A program made the translations under genes and the position numbers. This document shows positions 7,999 through 16,119 of a stretch of 39,449 nucleotides of DNA, piece by piece. Origin of the DNA: Deltaproteobacteria bacterium (GTDB lineage Bacteria; Desulfobacterota; Binatia; Binatales; Binataceae); contig JAKAVC010000100.1 in NCBI GenBank assembly GCA_021817345.1, forward strand, positions 1 to 39,449, read 5' to 3'. The stretch's first letter is position 1, and each line of letters begins with the position of its first letter. A model generated the notes under the pieces. It saw only the letters and a program-made list of their open reading frames with translations, made no database searches and was not told the DNA's origin.

Positions 7999-9231
7999 AT
8001 GTCGCGGCTTGCGGGAAAAACCATCGTTCTCGGTGTGAGCGGCGGAATCGCCGCATACAAGTCGGCCGAACTGGTGCGGCTGCTGGTGACGGCCGGCGCT
8101 TCGGTGCGCGTGATGATGACGCGCAACGCCTGCGAGTTCATCACGCCGCTCACGATGCAGACCCTCAGCCAAAACCCCGTGGCGACCGACACGTTCAGCC
8201 TTGCCGAGGAGTCGCAAATCGGCCATATCCGGCTCGCCGACCAGGCCGACGCGGTAATCGTTGCGCCGGCGACGGCGAATATCCTCGCCAAGGCCGCGGC
8301 GGGAATCGCCGACGATATCGTCACCACGGTGCTGCTCGCCACGCGCGCGCCGGTTATGTTTGCGCCCGCGATGAACGTGAACATGTACGCCCATCCGGCG
8401 GTCGTCGAGAACCTCGCCCGCCTGCGCGCGCGCGGCGTTGCGATTGTCGAGCCGGGCGAGGGCGCGCTTGCCTGCGGATGGGAGGGCAAGGGACGGCTCG
8501 CCGAGCCTGCGGTCATCGTCGAGCATCTGGAACGGATACTCGCGCCTGGCGATCTTGCCGGCGAACGCATACTTGTCACTGCGGGTCCCACCCAGGAGGC
8601 GATCGACCCGGTGCGCTTCGTCTCGAATAGGTCGTCGGGCAAGATGGGCTATGCAATCGCGCGCGCGGCATGGCGGCGCGGAGCCGAGGTCAGGCTCGTG
8701 AGCGGACCTTGCGCGCTCGCGGCGCCGGTTGGCGTCGAGCGGGTCAATACGGTTAGCGCGGCGGAGATGCTCGATGCGACGTCGAGAAATTTTCCGTGGT
8801 GCACGGCGCTGGTGATGGCGGCCGCGATTGCGGATTTCCGTCCCGCCAGGCCGGCTGCGCACAAGGTCAAGAAAAACGAGGCCGGACTGGCGCTCGAAAT
8901 GGAGGGCGTGCCCGACGAGATGCCGCGAATCGCGGCGAAAAAGGGCGAGCGTATCCTGGTCGGCTTCGCCGCGGAGACCGAAGACCTCGAGACCAACGCG
9001 CTCGACAAGCTCAAGCGAAAGCGCCTGGACCTTATCGTCGCCAACGATGTGACCCAGGAAGGCGCCGGCTTTTCGGTCGATACCAATATCGTCAGTTTGA
9101 TCACCGCCCACGGGGGCGCGCAGCGCTTTCCCATGATGAGCAAGGACGAGGTCGCCGACCTCATCCTCGATCGCGTCGCGGCAATCCGTTCGGAGAAGGC
9201 CCGCTCGCGCAAGGCCAGGGCCGCGCGCTGA
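7999..9231 (+). CDS. coaBC: Bifunctional phosphopantothenoylcysteine decarboxylase/phosphopantothenate-cysteine ligase
   Basis: The protein catalyses two steps of coenzyme A synthesis. The N-terminal flavin (CoaC) domain shows GVSGGIAAYK at 12-21, active-site H76 in GHIRLADQADA, the substrate motif PAMN at 123-126 and the catalytic cysteine C159 in ALACGWEGKG. The C-terminal CoaB ligase domain begins near residue 190 with ILVTAGPTQEAIDPVR and RSSGKMG, and contains the lysine-rich KVKKNE segment. The length of 410 residues is normal. I choose the ATG at 7999 rather than the TTG directly before it. Confidence 0.95.
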   Translation: MSRLAGKTIVLGVSGGIAAYKSAELVRLLVTAGASVRVMMTRNACEFITPLTMQTLSQNPVATDTFSLAEESQIGHIRLADQADAVIVAPATANILAKAAAGIADDIVTTVLLATRAPVMFAPAMNVNMYAHPAVVENLARLRARGVAIVEPGEGALACGWEGKGRLAEPAVIVEHLERILAPGDLAGERILVTAGPTQEAIDPVRFVSNRSSGKMGYAIARAAWRRGAEVRLVSGPCALAAPVGVERVNTVSAAEMLDATSRNFPWCTALVMAAAIADFRPARPAAHKVKKNEAGLALEMEGVPDEMPRIAAKKGERILVGFAAETEDLETNALDKLKRKRLDLIVANDVTQEGAGFSVDTNIVSLITAHGGAQRFPMMSKDEVADLILDRVAAIRSEKARSRKARAAR

Positions 9232-9257
9232 GGGCCGGCCTCGGTTCGACGCTCGGT

Positions 9258-10151
9258 TCAGCCAGCCAGGATGAACGGGGCCTGGCGCAGATGCGAGTGC
9301 ACGTCGCGAACCATCGTGGCCGCCAGTTCGCGCGCGGTTTTCTTTGCCTGCGGCCCCATCCTGATAAGCCGCTGCAGATTCCTGCGCAAGGCGAGCGCGT
9401 GCCTGAGCGCTTCCGTGCCCATCGGATCGTAGCTGCATGCCGGCGCGTGCTCCGGCGAGCGCATCACGCCGCCGATCGCCGAGCATGAACTCTCGGTGAA
9501 CAGCTTGGTGTGGGCCAGCTCGTCGCCTTCGACCGGGCTCAGCGCTTTCACAACCGCGTTCCATTGGCGAATCCGCTTGAGGCCGCCCTCGAAGATTCGG
9601 CGATGCGCCTTGAAGGGGATGAGCGGCGAGTCGATCGCCCGGTCGAGCATCGCGTCAAGCTCGCTGAAGTTCACGTTGACGAGGGCGACCAGCATGTCGT
9701 GAAACTCGGGAGGCTGGATACTGTCGAAGCGGGCCTCGGCGTAAATGTGGCTCGCGACCGCCGACTCGAACTGCCCGATGAAGCGGGCGGGCAGATAAAA
9801 ATTGTGCGCCACCACGTCGGCGGCGAGATGCGCCAGGTAGCCCATCGCAAAGGCGCTTTCCTGCGCGTTCGTCGCCGCGCCGAGAAGTCCGAGCCCGACC
9901 GTCCAGTTGTGCGAATGACGGCGCAACCGGCTCTGGAAGCGGCGGCCCTGCACGATATCGGGCGCAAGGCTTCCGTACAGAAACGCCTCCGGCAGGCTCG
10001 CCAGTACCGCTTGAAGCGGGTAATCGGGGGTGATAACGCTCGCAAGTACTTGCATCCCGAGCGCTACGTGCGTGACCGGCCCCCATGCCATCGCCGGCTC
10101 GGGCATCAGCAGGATGAACGCGACCAATGCGGAGGCTGCAACGACAACCAT
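9258..10151 (-). CDS. Secreted zinc-dependent phospholipase C-like protein
   Basis: The protein has an N-terminal hydrophobic export segment (about residues 2-22) ending in AMAWGPVTH, then the histidine-rich pattern of the Zn_dep_PLPC fold: H28 in GPVTHVALG, H79/H81 in RRHSHNW, and GYLAHLAADVVAHN (104-117) with H108, D112 and H116. Mature enzymes of this fold begin with Trp and use these residues to bind zinc; AW-G after the signal fits that rule. The substrate is unknown. The start is uncertain: ATG at 10151 has no ribosome site, and a GTG two codons upstream is possible. A frame open far upstream to 11330 only overlaps the glycosylase gene and is ignored. Confidence 0.78.
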   Translation of the reverse strand: MVVVAASALVAFILLMPEPAMAWGPVTHVALGMQVLASVITPDYPLQAVLASLPEAFLYGSLAPDIVQGRRFQSRLRRHSHNWTVGLGLLGAATNAQESAFAMGYLAHLAADVVAHNFYLPARFIGQFESAVASHIYAEARFDSIQPPEFHDMLVALVNVNFSELDAMLDRAIDSPLIPFKAHRRIFEGGLKRIRQWNAVVKALSPVEGDELAHTKLFTESSCSAIGGVMRSPEHAPACSYDPMGTEALRHALALRRNLQRLIRMGPQAKKTARELAATMVRDVHSHLRQAPFILAG

Positions 10152-10364
10152 CGTCACCGTCCGGTTCGCGCGCGGACTTCGCCCTGGCAGGCTCGCGATA
10201 AATCGCAGCCTGCTCCCTCTCTCTTGTCTCCCCCTGCAGAAAAGCGGTGGAAAAGATTGAGGAAGGACGCCGTTGTTTACGCGGGGTGTTCCGGCCATGC
10301 TTCCGTTCGGATCGCGCCTTTCGCTTTTCTCAACACCCTGCCAGGCAAACCTGTGACTAATCTT
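10152..10364. promoter_or_regulatory. Divergent control region
   Basis: This 213-base gap separates the minus-strand phospholipase-like gene from the plus-strand glycosylase run and must hold promoters for both. No confident -35/-10 pair or operator is visible. Confidence 0.4.
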
Positions 10365-11207
10365 ATGGACCGCCGAACGCCCTCGCCAGACCGCCGTCTT
10401 CTTTTCGACACGCTCAGCGATTACATCGAACAGATCCGCGAGGAAGGGATGGAGGGCCTGCCGTCGGAAACCGGCGCTCGTGTGGCGTCCGCCGAATCCG
10501 CGGAGTCGCGTCCCGTGCCGCCCCCGAACCCCGATGAAGATACGACGACTGAGCCGATTGCCGAAGTATCCGCGCCGCAAGCGCCGCTCCGGACCGTCGC
10601 GATGTTTGCGCGCTATCCGGGCCTGGAGAAGACCTCGAACCTCGAAGAGCTGCGCGAGTTTATCGGCGATTGTCGCCGCTGCAAGCTTTACGAGTCGCGC
10701 ACACAGGTTGTATTCGGGGTCGGCAACCCACACGCGGAGCTGATGTTCGTCGGCGAAGGACCCGGCGCCGAGGAAGACGCGCGCGGCGAGCCCTTCGTCG
10801 GACGCGCCGGGCAACTGCTCACCGACATTATCGAGCGCGGAATGGGGATGAAGCGCTCCGAGGTCTATATAGCCAACGTCGTCAAATGCCGCCCGCCGCA
10901 GAACCGCAATCCCGAGCCCGACGAGGTCGAAGCCTGCGAGCCGTTTCTGATGCGCCAGATAGAGCTGGTCAGGCCGCGGGTAATCGTCGCGCTCGGAACT
11001 TTCGCGGCGCAGGCGCTTCTCAGGGTCAAGACGCCGATTTCGAAACTTCGCGGCGCGTGGCAGGAAATCGGCGGCATCAGGACGATGCCGACCTTTCATC
11101 CCGCCTACCTGCTTCGTAATCCCGGCGACAAACGGCTCGTATGGCTGGATATCCAGGAAGTGATGAAGGAACTGGGGCGGCCGATTCCGCGCCGCGGCAA
11201 AGCGTAG
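10365..11207 (+). CDS. Uracil-DNA glycosylase, family 4 ([4Fe-4S] type)
   Basis: This DNA repair enzyme removes uracil from DNA. Four cluster cysteines are visible: C103 and C106 (DCRRCKLY), C175 (VVKCRPP) and C191 (EACEPF). Motif 1 is [20 protein letters not shown] (130-149), and the second catalytic motif is HPAYLLR (245-251). The catalytic domain starts near residue 88. Residues 1-85 are an N-terminal extension whose middle part (about 30-75) is rich in Pro, Glu and Ala and probably disordered. The first in-frame ATG after the divergent region (10365) is taken as the start. The following gene begins one base after its stop. Confidence 0.93.
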   Translation: MDRRTPSPDRRLLFDTLSDYIEQIREEGMEGLPSETGARVASAESAESRPVPPPNPDEDTTTEPIAEVSAPQAPLRTVAMFARYPGLEKTSNLEELREFIGDCRRCKLYESRTQVVFGVGNPHAELMFVGEGPGAEEDARGEPFVGRAGQLLTDIIERGMGMKRSEVYIANVVKCRPPQNRNPEPDEVEACEPFLMRQIELVRPRVIVALGTFAAQALLRVKTPISKLRGAWQEIGGIRTMPTFHPAYLLRNPGDKRLVWLDIQEVMKELGRPIPRRGKA

Positions 11208-11208
11208 A

Positions 11209-12567
11209 GTGCGACCCGAGACGGTCAGACTCAAAAGCTTGACTGGCGCAACGGCGGCGCTCGTCGCGATGGCGGCGATGCTCGCGATCGCCCCAGCGGC
11301 GCGAAACGCCACGGCTGGCGAAGAAGTCAAGCGTCCGTGGGTGGAGCTGATCGCGATTGACGGTTCGATAAATCCCGCCGTGGCGAACTATGTAGAGGAC
11401 GCGCTCTCCGCGGCCAGGAACGAAGGCGCAAGCGCGCTGGTCATCCGGCTCGACACTCCGGGCGGTCTTCTGACGTCGGCCGAGCGGATCGTGAAGATGC
11501 TGCTTTCCGCGCCGGTTCCGGTGATCGTTTACGTTGCGCCGTCGGGCGCAAGCGCGGCTTCGGCCGGCACGTTCGTCACCGAGGCCGCGAATATCGCCGC
11601 GATGGCGCCGGGAACGACAATCGGCGCGGCTCACCCCGTCAGCGAGACGGGAGGCTCGATCAAGGGCGTGATGGGCGAGAAGATCATGAATTACACGGTC
11701 TCGTTCGCCAGGAGTATCGCGCGCGAGCGCGGCCGCAACGAGCAGTGGGTCGAGCAGGCGGTGCACCGTAGCGCCGCAATCGGCGAGCGTGAGGCGCTCG
11801 AGAAACATGTGATCGATATCGTTGCGCCGGACCTGCGAAGCGTTCTTGCGCAGGCCTCGGGGCGCACCGTACAGGTCGGGGGAAGGCCGGTCCGGCTCGA
11901 ACTTGCCGACGCGACGGTGCGGCGCTTTCCGATGAGCCTCGGGCAGCAAGTGCTGAACATCCTTTCCGACCCGAATATCGTCTATCTGCTCCTGATGGCG
12001 GGACTGATCGGGCTTTACTTCGAGTTCGCGCATCCGGGCGCGATTTTTCCCGGCGTCGCCGGCGCGATTTGCCTTGTGCTCGCGCTCGCTTCGTTCCAGG
12101 TGCTGCCGATAAACGTGTCCGGCCTGCTGCTGATCCTGCTCGGGGTCACGATGCTTGTGGCGGAGGCGTTCGTGACCAGCTACGGCGTCCTGGGACTCGG
12201 CGGCGTCGTGGCGCTGACGTTTGGCTCGTTGCTGCTGATCGACACGTCGAAGACGAATATCGCCGTCAACCGGCAGATTGTTTACGGCGTTGCGGTCGGA
12301 TTTTCCGCGATTATCCTCGGCCTGGGTTATTTCCTTGCGCGCGAGCGCGGCAAGGTGGCGCGCACGGGGCCGGAAGCGCTAATTGGCGAAGTCGGAGTGG
12401 TGCGGGACGCGATCGCGCCCGGCGCGCCGGGAACGGTCTTCGTCCACGGCGAACTATGGCGCGCGACCAGCGACGAGACGCTGTCCGCAGGCACCGAGGC
12501 GACTGTAGTCTCGGTGCGCGGTCTTGAAGTTACGGTCAAACGGGCGGCGCCGCGGCATAGCGCTTAG
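11209..12567 (+). CDS. NfeD-family membrane serine protease (ClpP-class)
   Basis: This membrane-bound protease is thought to cleave membrane or stomatin-type proteins. The signal or membrane anchor is at about residues 12-37. A ClpP-like domain carries LDTPGG (81-86), the nucleophile region GASAASAG (113-120, probably S118) and the catalytic lysine K158 in GEKIMNY. Three to four membrane helices lie at about 240-380, and a C-terminal NfeD OB-fold domain at about 385-445. The GTG at 11209 lies one base after the glycosylase stop codon, so translation is probably coupled. It is followed by a slipin, the usual partner. Confidence 0.9.
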   Translation: MRPETVRLKSLTGATAALVAMAAMLAIAPAARNATAGEEVKRPWVELIAIDGSINPAVANYVEDALSAARNEGASALVIRLDTPGGLLTSAERIVKMLLSAPVPVIVYVAPSGASAASAGTFVTEAANIAAMAPGTTIGAAHPVSETGGSIKGVMGEKIMNYTVSFARSIARERGRNEQWVEQAVHRSAAIGEREALEKHVIDIVAPDLRSVLAQASGRTVQVGGRPVRLELADATVRRFPMSLGQQVLNILSDPNIVYLLLMAGLIGLYFEFAHPGAIFPGVAGAICLVLALASFQVLPINVSGLLLILLGVTMLVAEAFVTSYGVLGLGGVVALTFGSLLLIDTSKTNIAVNRQIVYGVAVGFSAIILGLGYFLARERGKVARTGPEALIGEVGVVRDAIAPGAPGTVFVHGELWRATSDETLSAGTEATVVSVRGLEVTVKRAAPRHSA

Positions 12568-12626
12568 ACGCGCGCGGTCGCACGCGCCGTGGACTGTCGA
12601 AAGTCGGCGCGAGAGGGAGGTGACGT

Positions 12627-13391
12627 ATGGCTACGGGTTTGGGAATCGTTCTCTTCGTCGTGGTGATCTTCGTCCTGAGCGGCCTTAAGGTGCTGAACGA
12701 GTATGAGCGCGCTGTTGTCTTCCGCCTCGGCCGGCTCACGCCCTATCGCGGCCCGGGCGTCATCTTCGTAATCCCGTTTCTCGAACGAATGGTCCGGGTG
12801 GACCTTCGCACGGTTACTCTCGACATACCGCCCCAGGACGTGATCACCCGCGACAACGTGACCGTCAAGGTAAGCGCGGTGCTTTACTTCCGCGTGATCG
12901 ATCCGTCGCGCGCGGTGACCGAAGTCGCCGACTACCTGTTCGCGACGCTCCAGCTCGCCCAGACCACGCTCCGCTCGGTCGGGGGACAGACCGACCTCGA
13001 CGACCTGCTCGGCCAGCGCGAAAAACTTAATGCGCGCATCCAGGAGATCGTCGATTCGCAGACCGAGCCGTGGGGTATCAAGGTCACCCTTGTCGAGCTG
13101 AGAAACATCGATCTTCCCCAGGACATGCAGCGCGCTATCGCGGCCCAGGCTGAGGCCGAACGCGATCGGCGCGCGAAGGTAATCGCCGCCGAAGGCGAGT
13201 TTCAGGCCTCGCAGCGGCTCGCCGAGGCCGCGGAGATAATGGGCAAGAACCCGATCGCAATCCAGCTTCGCTACCTGCAGACGCTGGTGACGATAGCGGC
13301 CGAGCAGAACTCGACGATCGTCTTCCCGCTGCCTATCGAGATGGTGGAGGCGGTTTTGAGTCTGCGCAAAGGCGGCGACTCGCAGAAATGA
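12627..13391 (+). CDS. Slipin (SPFH/band 7 membrane protein)
   Basis: This stomatin-like scaffold has one N-terminal membrane anchor (about residues 4-20) and an SPFH domain beginning [15 protein letters not shown]. The conserved [11 protein letters not shown] and [15 protein letters not shown] segments follow, then a charged helix [17 protein letters not shown] that drives oligomerisation. It has 254 residues. GGGAGGTGA at 12615-12623 gives a strong ribosome site. Known NfeD-slipin pairs work together in membrane quality control, with NfeD able to cleave the slipin C-terminus; the 59-base spacing supports an operon. Confidence 0.93.
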   Translation: MATGLGIVLFVVVIFVLSGLKVLNEYERAVVFRLGRLTPYRGPGVIFVIPFLERMVRVDLRTVTLDIPPQDVITRDNVTVKVSAVLYFRVIDPSRAVTEVADYLFATLQLAQTTLRSVGGQTDLDDLLGQREKLNARIQEIVDSQTEPWGIKVTLVELRNIDLPQDMQRAIAAQAEAERDRRAKVIAAEGEFQASQRLAEAAEIMGKNPIAIQLRYLQTLVTIAAEQNSTIVFPLPIEMVEAVLSLRKGGDSQK

Positions 13392-13437
13392 TTATGATCG
13401 GGTTTAATGCGGTAGCAAGCTGGAAGGTTAAGTATCG

Positions 13438-14046
13438 ATGGGCAAGCTGATCCTGGTCCGTCATGGCGAGAGCGTCGGAAACCGAGAAAAAATTTTTACC
13501 ACCACGCCGGTCGAGCTGGCGCTGACGGATATCGGTCGCGAGCAGGCGCGCCAGGCCGCGGCCAGGATCTCCTCAGAGTTCCAGCCCAAACTGGTCGTTA
13601 CGAGTTCCTACCTGCGCGCAAAGCATACTGGCGAGATCATTGCCAAGGCGCTCGGGCTCCCGCTCGAGGTCGAGCACGCGCTCCACGAACGCCTGATCGG
13701 CCAGTTCATGGGCAAACCCTATGAAGCCGTGATGGAAGCGCCCGGCTACGATCCCGAGCGTCCGTGGCTGTGGAAGCCGCCCGGAGGCGAAAGCTTCGAG
13801 GACGTGCGCATGCGCGTCGGGCCGATCCTCGACAAGCTTGCGAGCGCTTACGGCGAGAGCGAGATCGTCGTCGTCAGCCACGGGGGCGTGATGATGGCGA
13901 TGTGGGCGCACGTGACCGGCTCGTGGGAAGGAGCGTATGTTCCGCCCAATTGCGGGATCCTGCTCGTCGAGCATCGCTTCCCGCGCTACGAAAGGCCGCG
14001 CGTGATAGGCTCGGAACGCGGCGATGAGTCCCCTATTTCAGGCTGA
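13438..14046 (+). CDS. Histidine phosphatase family protein (phosphoglycerate mutase-like)
   Basis: This 202-residue cytosolic phosphatase has the catalytic motif LVRHGE with H9 as phospho-acceptor, an acidic residue in LHERLIGQ (E84), and the second histidine H148 in VVSHGGVM. The substrate cannot be assigned, because small members act on varied phosphate esters. GGAAGG at 13422-13427 supports the ATG. It follows the slipin by 46 bases. Its last 14 bases overlap the convergent end of the binding-protein gene on the other strand. Confidence 0.88.
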   Translation: MGKLILVRHGESVGNREKIFTTTPVELALTDIGREQARQAAARISSEFQPKLVVTSSYLRAKHTGEIIAKALGLPLEVEHALHERLIGQFMGKPYEAVMEAPGYDPERPWLWKPPGGESFEDVRMRVGPILDKLASAYGESEIVVVSHGGVMMAMWAHVTGSWEGAYVPPNCGILLVEHRFPRYERPRVIGSERGDESPISG

Positions 14047-15025
14047 ACGGTGTCGTCAACGATTTGAGCTCTGGCGGCATCGTGTTCTTCGGGTCCAGCG
14101 CAAGCACGTGCTGGTAAGGGACGAGGCCGTTTCGCGCGGCGGCGCGGCGGCCCTGTGCGCCGAACATCAGGCGCAGAAACTCAAGCGCCGCCTTTCGATT
14201 CGGCGGCCTCGCCGTCATCGAGGCGCCGTACGCGATCGGGGCGCCGGTCACGCGCCTTCGATGGGCGCCGCTGCCGATTTCAACGCTCGCCTTCGCGTAT
14301 TCGGCCGCCCGCGAAAAGTCGCTCAAGTTTATCGCGTCGGGAAGCCTGAGCACCTTGAGATTTCCAAGCCGCGCGTCGGACGCGTAGCCGAAGTAGTAAT
14401 CGAGTTCGCCGGCTTGGAGCAATGCCATCAGGTTAACGCTCGCCGGCCGCGTGTTCGAACGCGGGCATCGCGCGCGAAGCTTCGCGGCGAGACCCGGCTG
14501 ATTGTAATAGCGCTCCGCGAGCTTCCATACGATTAAAGTCCAGTATCCTTCCGGATCGCGCTCGGGATCCGAGTGTCCATAGCGGACGCCGGGACGCAAA
14601 AGAATCCTGAACCAGTTCTCCGGCGTAATCTCCTTCGCGTAGCGCGAGTGGCTCGTGTACAGGAGCGCCATCGAATTGCCCGCGAACACCGCAACCCACG
14701 GCTCGACCCCGGCAAGCGGCGCGTCAAGCAAACGCCAGTCGGCGCTCAGCAGGATGTCGCAGGGCATGCCGAGGTCGGTAACCTTGCGAATCGCGTCGAG
14801 GCTGCCGGACGCTTCGGTATGGAGCGCGACGCCGGGATGCTCCGTTCTGAAGACGCGGCCAAGATCGCGCACGTAACCGGAGAGCGTCGCGGCCAGGAAA
14901 ATCCTAAGCGGCGGCGCCTCGTGAGCGCGACCCGCTCCGGCCGGCGCGGCGGCGAGTACGAAGAGAAATGCGACCGCGCCCAGGACAGCGGCGATTCTGA
15001 CAAGTTGGCGGCGTCTCGATTTCAT
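14033..15025 (-). CDS. WtpA/ModA-like periplasmic oxyanion-binding protein
   Basis: This substrate-binding protein resembles tungstate/molybdate binders. From the internal ATG it reads MKSRRRQLVRIAAVLGAVAF, a clear signal peptide, with cleavage near the AGA-GRA region. The mature part opens with LRIFLAATLSGYVRDLGRVF and has the WtpA-like signature EASGSLDAIRKVTDLGMP followed by DILLSADWRLLD. The 330-residue length fits the family. A longer start at 15064 would put 13 residues before the signal and is less likely. No permease or ATPase gene is adjacent; the gene lies downstream of an outer-membrane barrel gene (87-base gap). The ligand could be molybdate, tungstate or another anion. Confidence 0.82.
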   Translation of the reverse strand: MKSRRRQLVRIAAVLGAVAFLFVLAAAPAGAGRAHEAPPLRIFLAATLSGYVRDLGRVFRTEHPGVALHTEASGSLDAIRKVTDLGMPCDILLSADWRLLDAPLAGVEPWVAVFAGNSMALLYTSHSRYAKEITPENWFRILLRPGVRYGHSDPERDPEGYWTLIVWKLAERYYNQPGLAAKLRARCPRSNTRPASVNLMALLQAGELDYYFGYASDARLGNLKVLRLPDAINLSDFSRAAEYAKASVEIGSGAHRRRVTGAPIAYGASMTARPPNRKAALEFLRLMFGAQGRRAAARNGLVPYQHVLALDPKNTMPPELKSLTTPFSLK

Positions 15026-15112
15026 CGGATGTCGGCTCTGGCAAGTAGTGTCGGATGGAAGCATGCCTGCGCCGGCGCGTTGCCCAACAGCGGAGGCGTT
15101 TCTCGCTTCAAA

Positions 15113-16072
15113 TTAAAAGTACGGGATTCTCATCGTGACCAGCCACTGATGATTGAAAGCGCGAGCGTGCGTCGCGGCGAACTGGTAGCCCGTGCCCAGC
15201 ACGAAGTAGGCGTGTTCGCTCAGCCTGAAACGTCCGGCGATTATTCCCGGCGTAAGGTAGAGCTGCTGCTGGCCGCGATTCTCGCCGTTTGGATACGCAA
15301 TCCACGTCGTTTCGAATTCCGGCCATAGCGGCACCGTCCAACCGCCGACATGAAACCGATTGCCGTACTGGAACGCGCTGTTCCATGCGACCGGCGTGCC
15401 GAGTTTGCCGGTCTCGCCGTCAGGCACGGTCGGCCCGAGCGTCGCCTGGTAATCGAATTCGCCGTACCTGGTCACGATTCCCTTGCCGAATCCGACGAGC
15501 GGCGAAAACAGATCGTGATTCGCGGAAACAGAGCGGGTCGACCCGGTCGCGAACGACGCCGAGAGCATGACCGTGACAACGTAGTTGCCAGCCTCACTCG
15601 GCGACGACAGCAGGCGGTACTTGAAAAGAAGCGGCCAGTCGGCGAATCCGGAAGTGTGCCTGTCGGCGGGCAGATTTTTTGTGACGTAGGAAGGGTTGCC
15701 GAAGATGAACTCGGTGTTCTCGGTCGGGATGATCTCGGTGCCCTTGCTCGCGTAGGTGAAAGTTTGCAGGCCGTGCGGCGCGAACGCGAACCCGTAATCG
15801 GTGCGGATTTCCTGCTGGAGCGTCGGTATGACGGTGACGATCGGAGTCATCCAGTCCGGTTGCTCTTCCTCGTGCGTGCGATGGACCATCGCAAGCCACT
15901 CGTCATACTTGTCCTGAAGGCCGATGAACGGAGAATAGACCTGGGTGGGTTGCGCGAGCGTCGTCGGCACGGGCGACGGCAACGGCGGCGTTTGCGCGCG
16001 CACGCATCGGCAGTCGAGAATCACGGCCGCGACGAAGCCGAGTAACGGTGCCAGGATGAACTGGTTTTTCAC
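15113..16072 (-). CDS. Probable outer-membrane beta-barrel protein
   Basis: The 319-residue exported protein has a signal peptide (to about VRAQ, residue 27). The mature part is a series of amphipathic strands rich in aromatic and Gly residues, such as YVVTVMLSASFATG, YGEFDYQATLGP and HAYFVLGTGYQFA. The last residue is Phe in TMRIPYF, the classic C-terminal signature of barrels inserted by the BAM machine. It resembles the broad phenol-degradation-meta-pathway transporter-like barrels, but I cannot name the substrate. The start is GTG at 16072, only 11 bases from the divergent regulator start. Together with the downstream binding protein it may form an uptake pair. Confidence 0.75.
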   Translation of the reverse strand: MKNQFILAPLLGFVAAVILDCRCVRAQTPPLPSPVPTTLAQPTQVYSPFIGLQDKYDEWLAMVHRTHEEEQPDWMTPIVTVIPTLQQEIRTDYGFAFAPHGLQTFTYASKGTEIIPTENTEFIFGNPSYVTKNLPADRHTSGFADWPLLFKYRLLSSPSEAGNYVVTVMLSASFATGSTRSVSANHDLFSPLVGFGKGIVTRYGEFDYQATLGPTVPDGETGKLGTPVAWNSAFQYGNRFHVGGWTVPLWPEFETTWIAYPNGENRGQQQLYLTPGIIAGRFRLSEHAYFVLGTGYQFAATHARAFNHQWLVTMRIPYF

Positions 16073-16119
16073 GCGAGGACTTTATGCCATTATTCGAGCA
16101 AGAGGACAAGCATTCTGGC
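16073..16119. promoter_or_regulatory. Very short divergent control region of the oxyanion cluster
   Basis: The start codons of the barrel gene (16072, minus) and the regulator (16084, plus) are only 11 bases apart, or 47 if the regulator starts at 16120. GCGAGG at 16074-16079 is a plausible ribosome site for the 16084 start. Short inverted GCCATT/AATGGC arms flank the first 40 bases. Promoters must overlap the coding sequences, a layout that fits autoregulation. Confidence 0.4.

Noticed and set aside
7858..9564. Long minus-strand open frame opposite coaBC
   Set aside because: It has no family features and is opposite a clearly conserved gene.
9510..10364. Upstream extension of the uracil-DNA glycosylase frame
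   Set aside because: It overlaps the phospholipase-like gene on the other strand and has no glycosylase features; the first supported ATG is at 10365.
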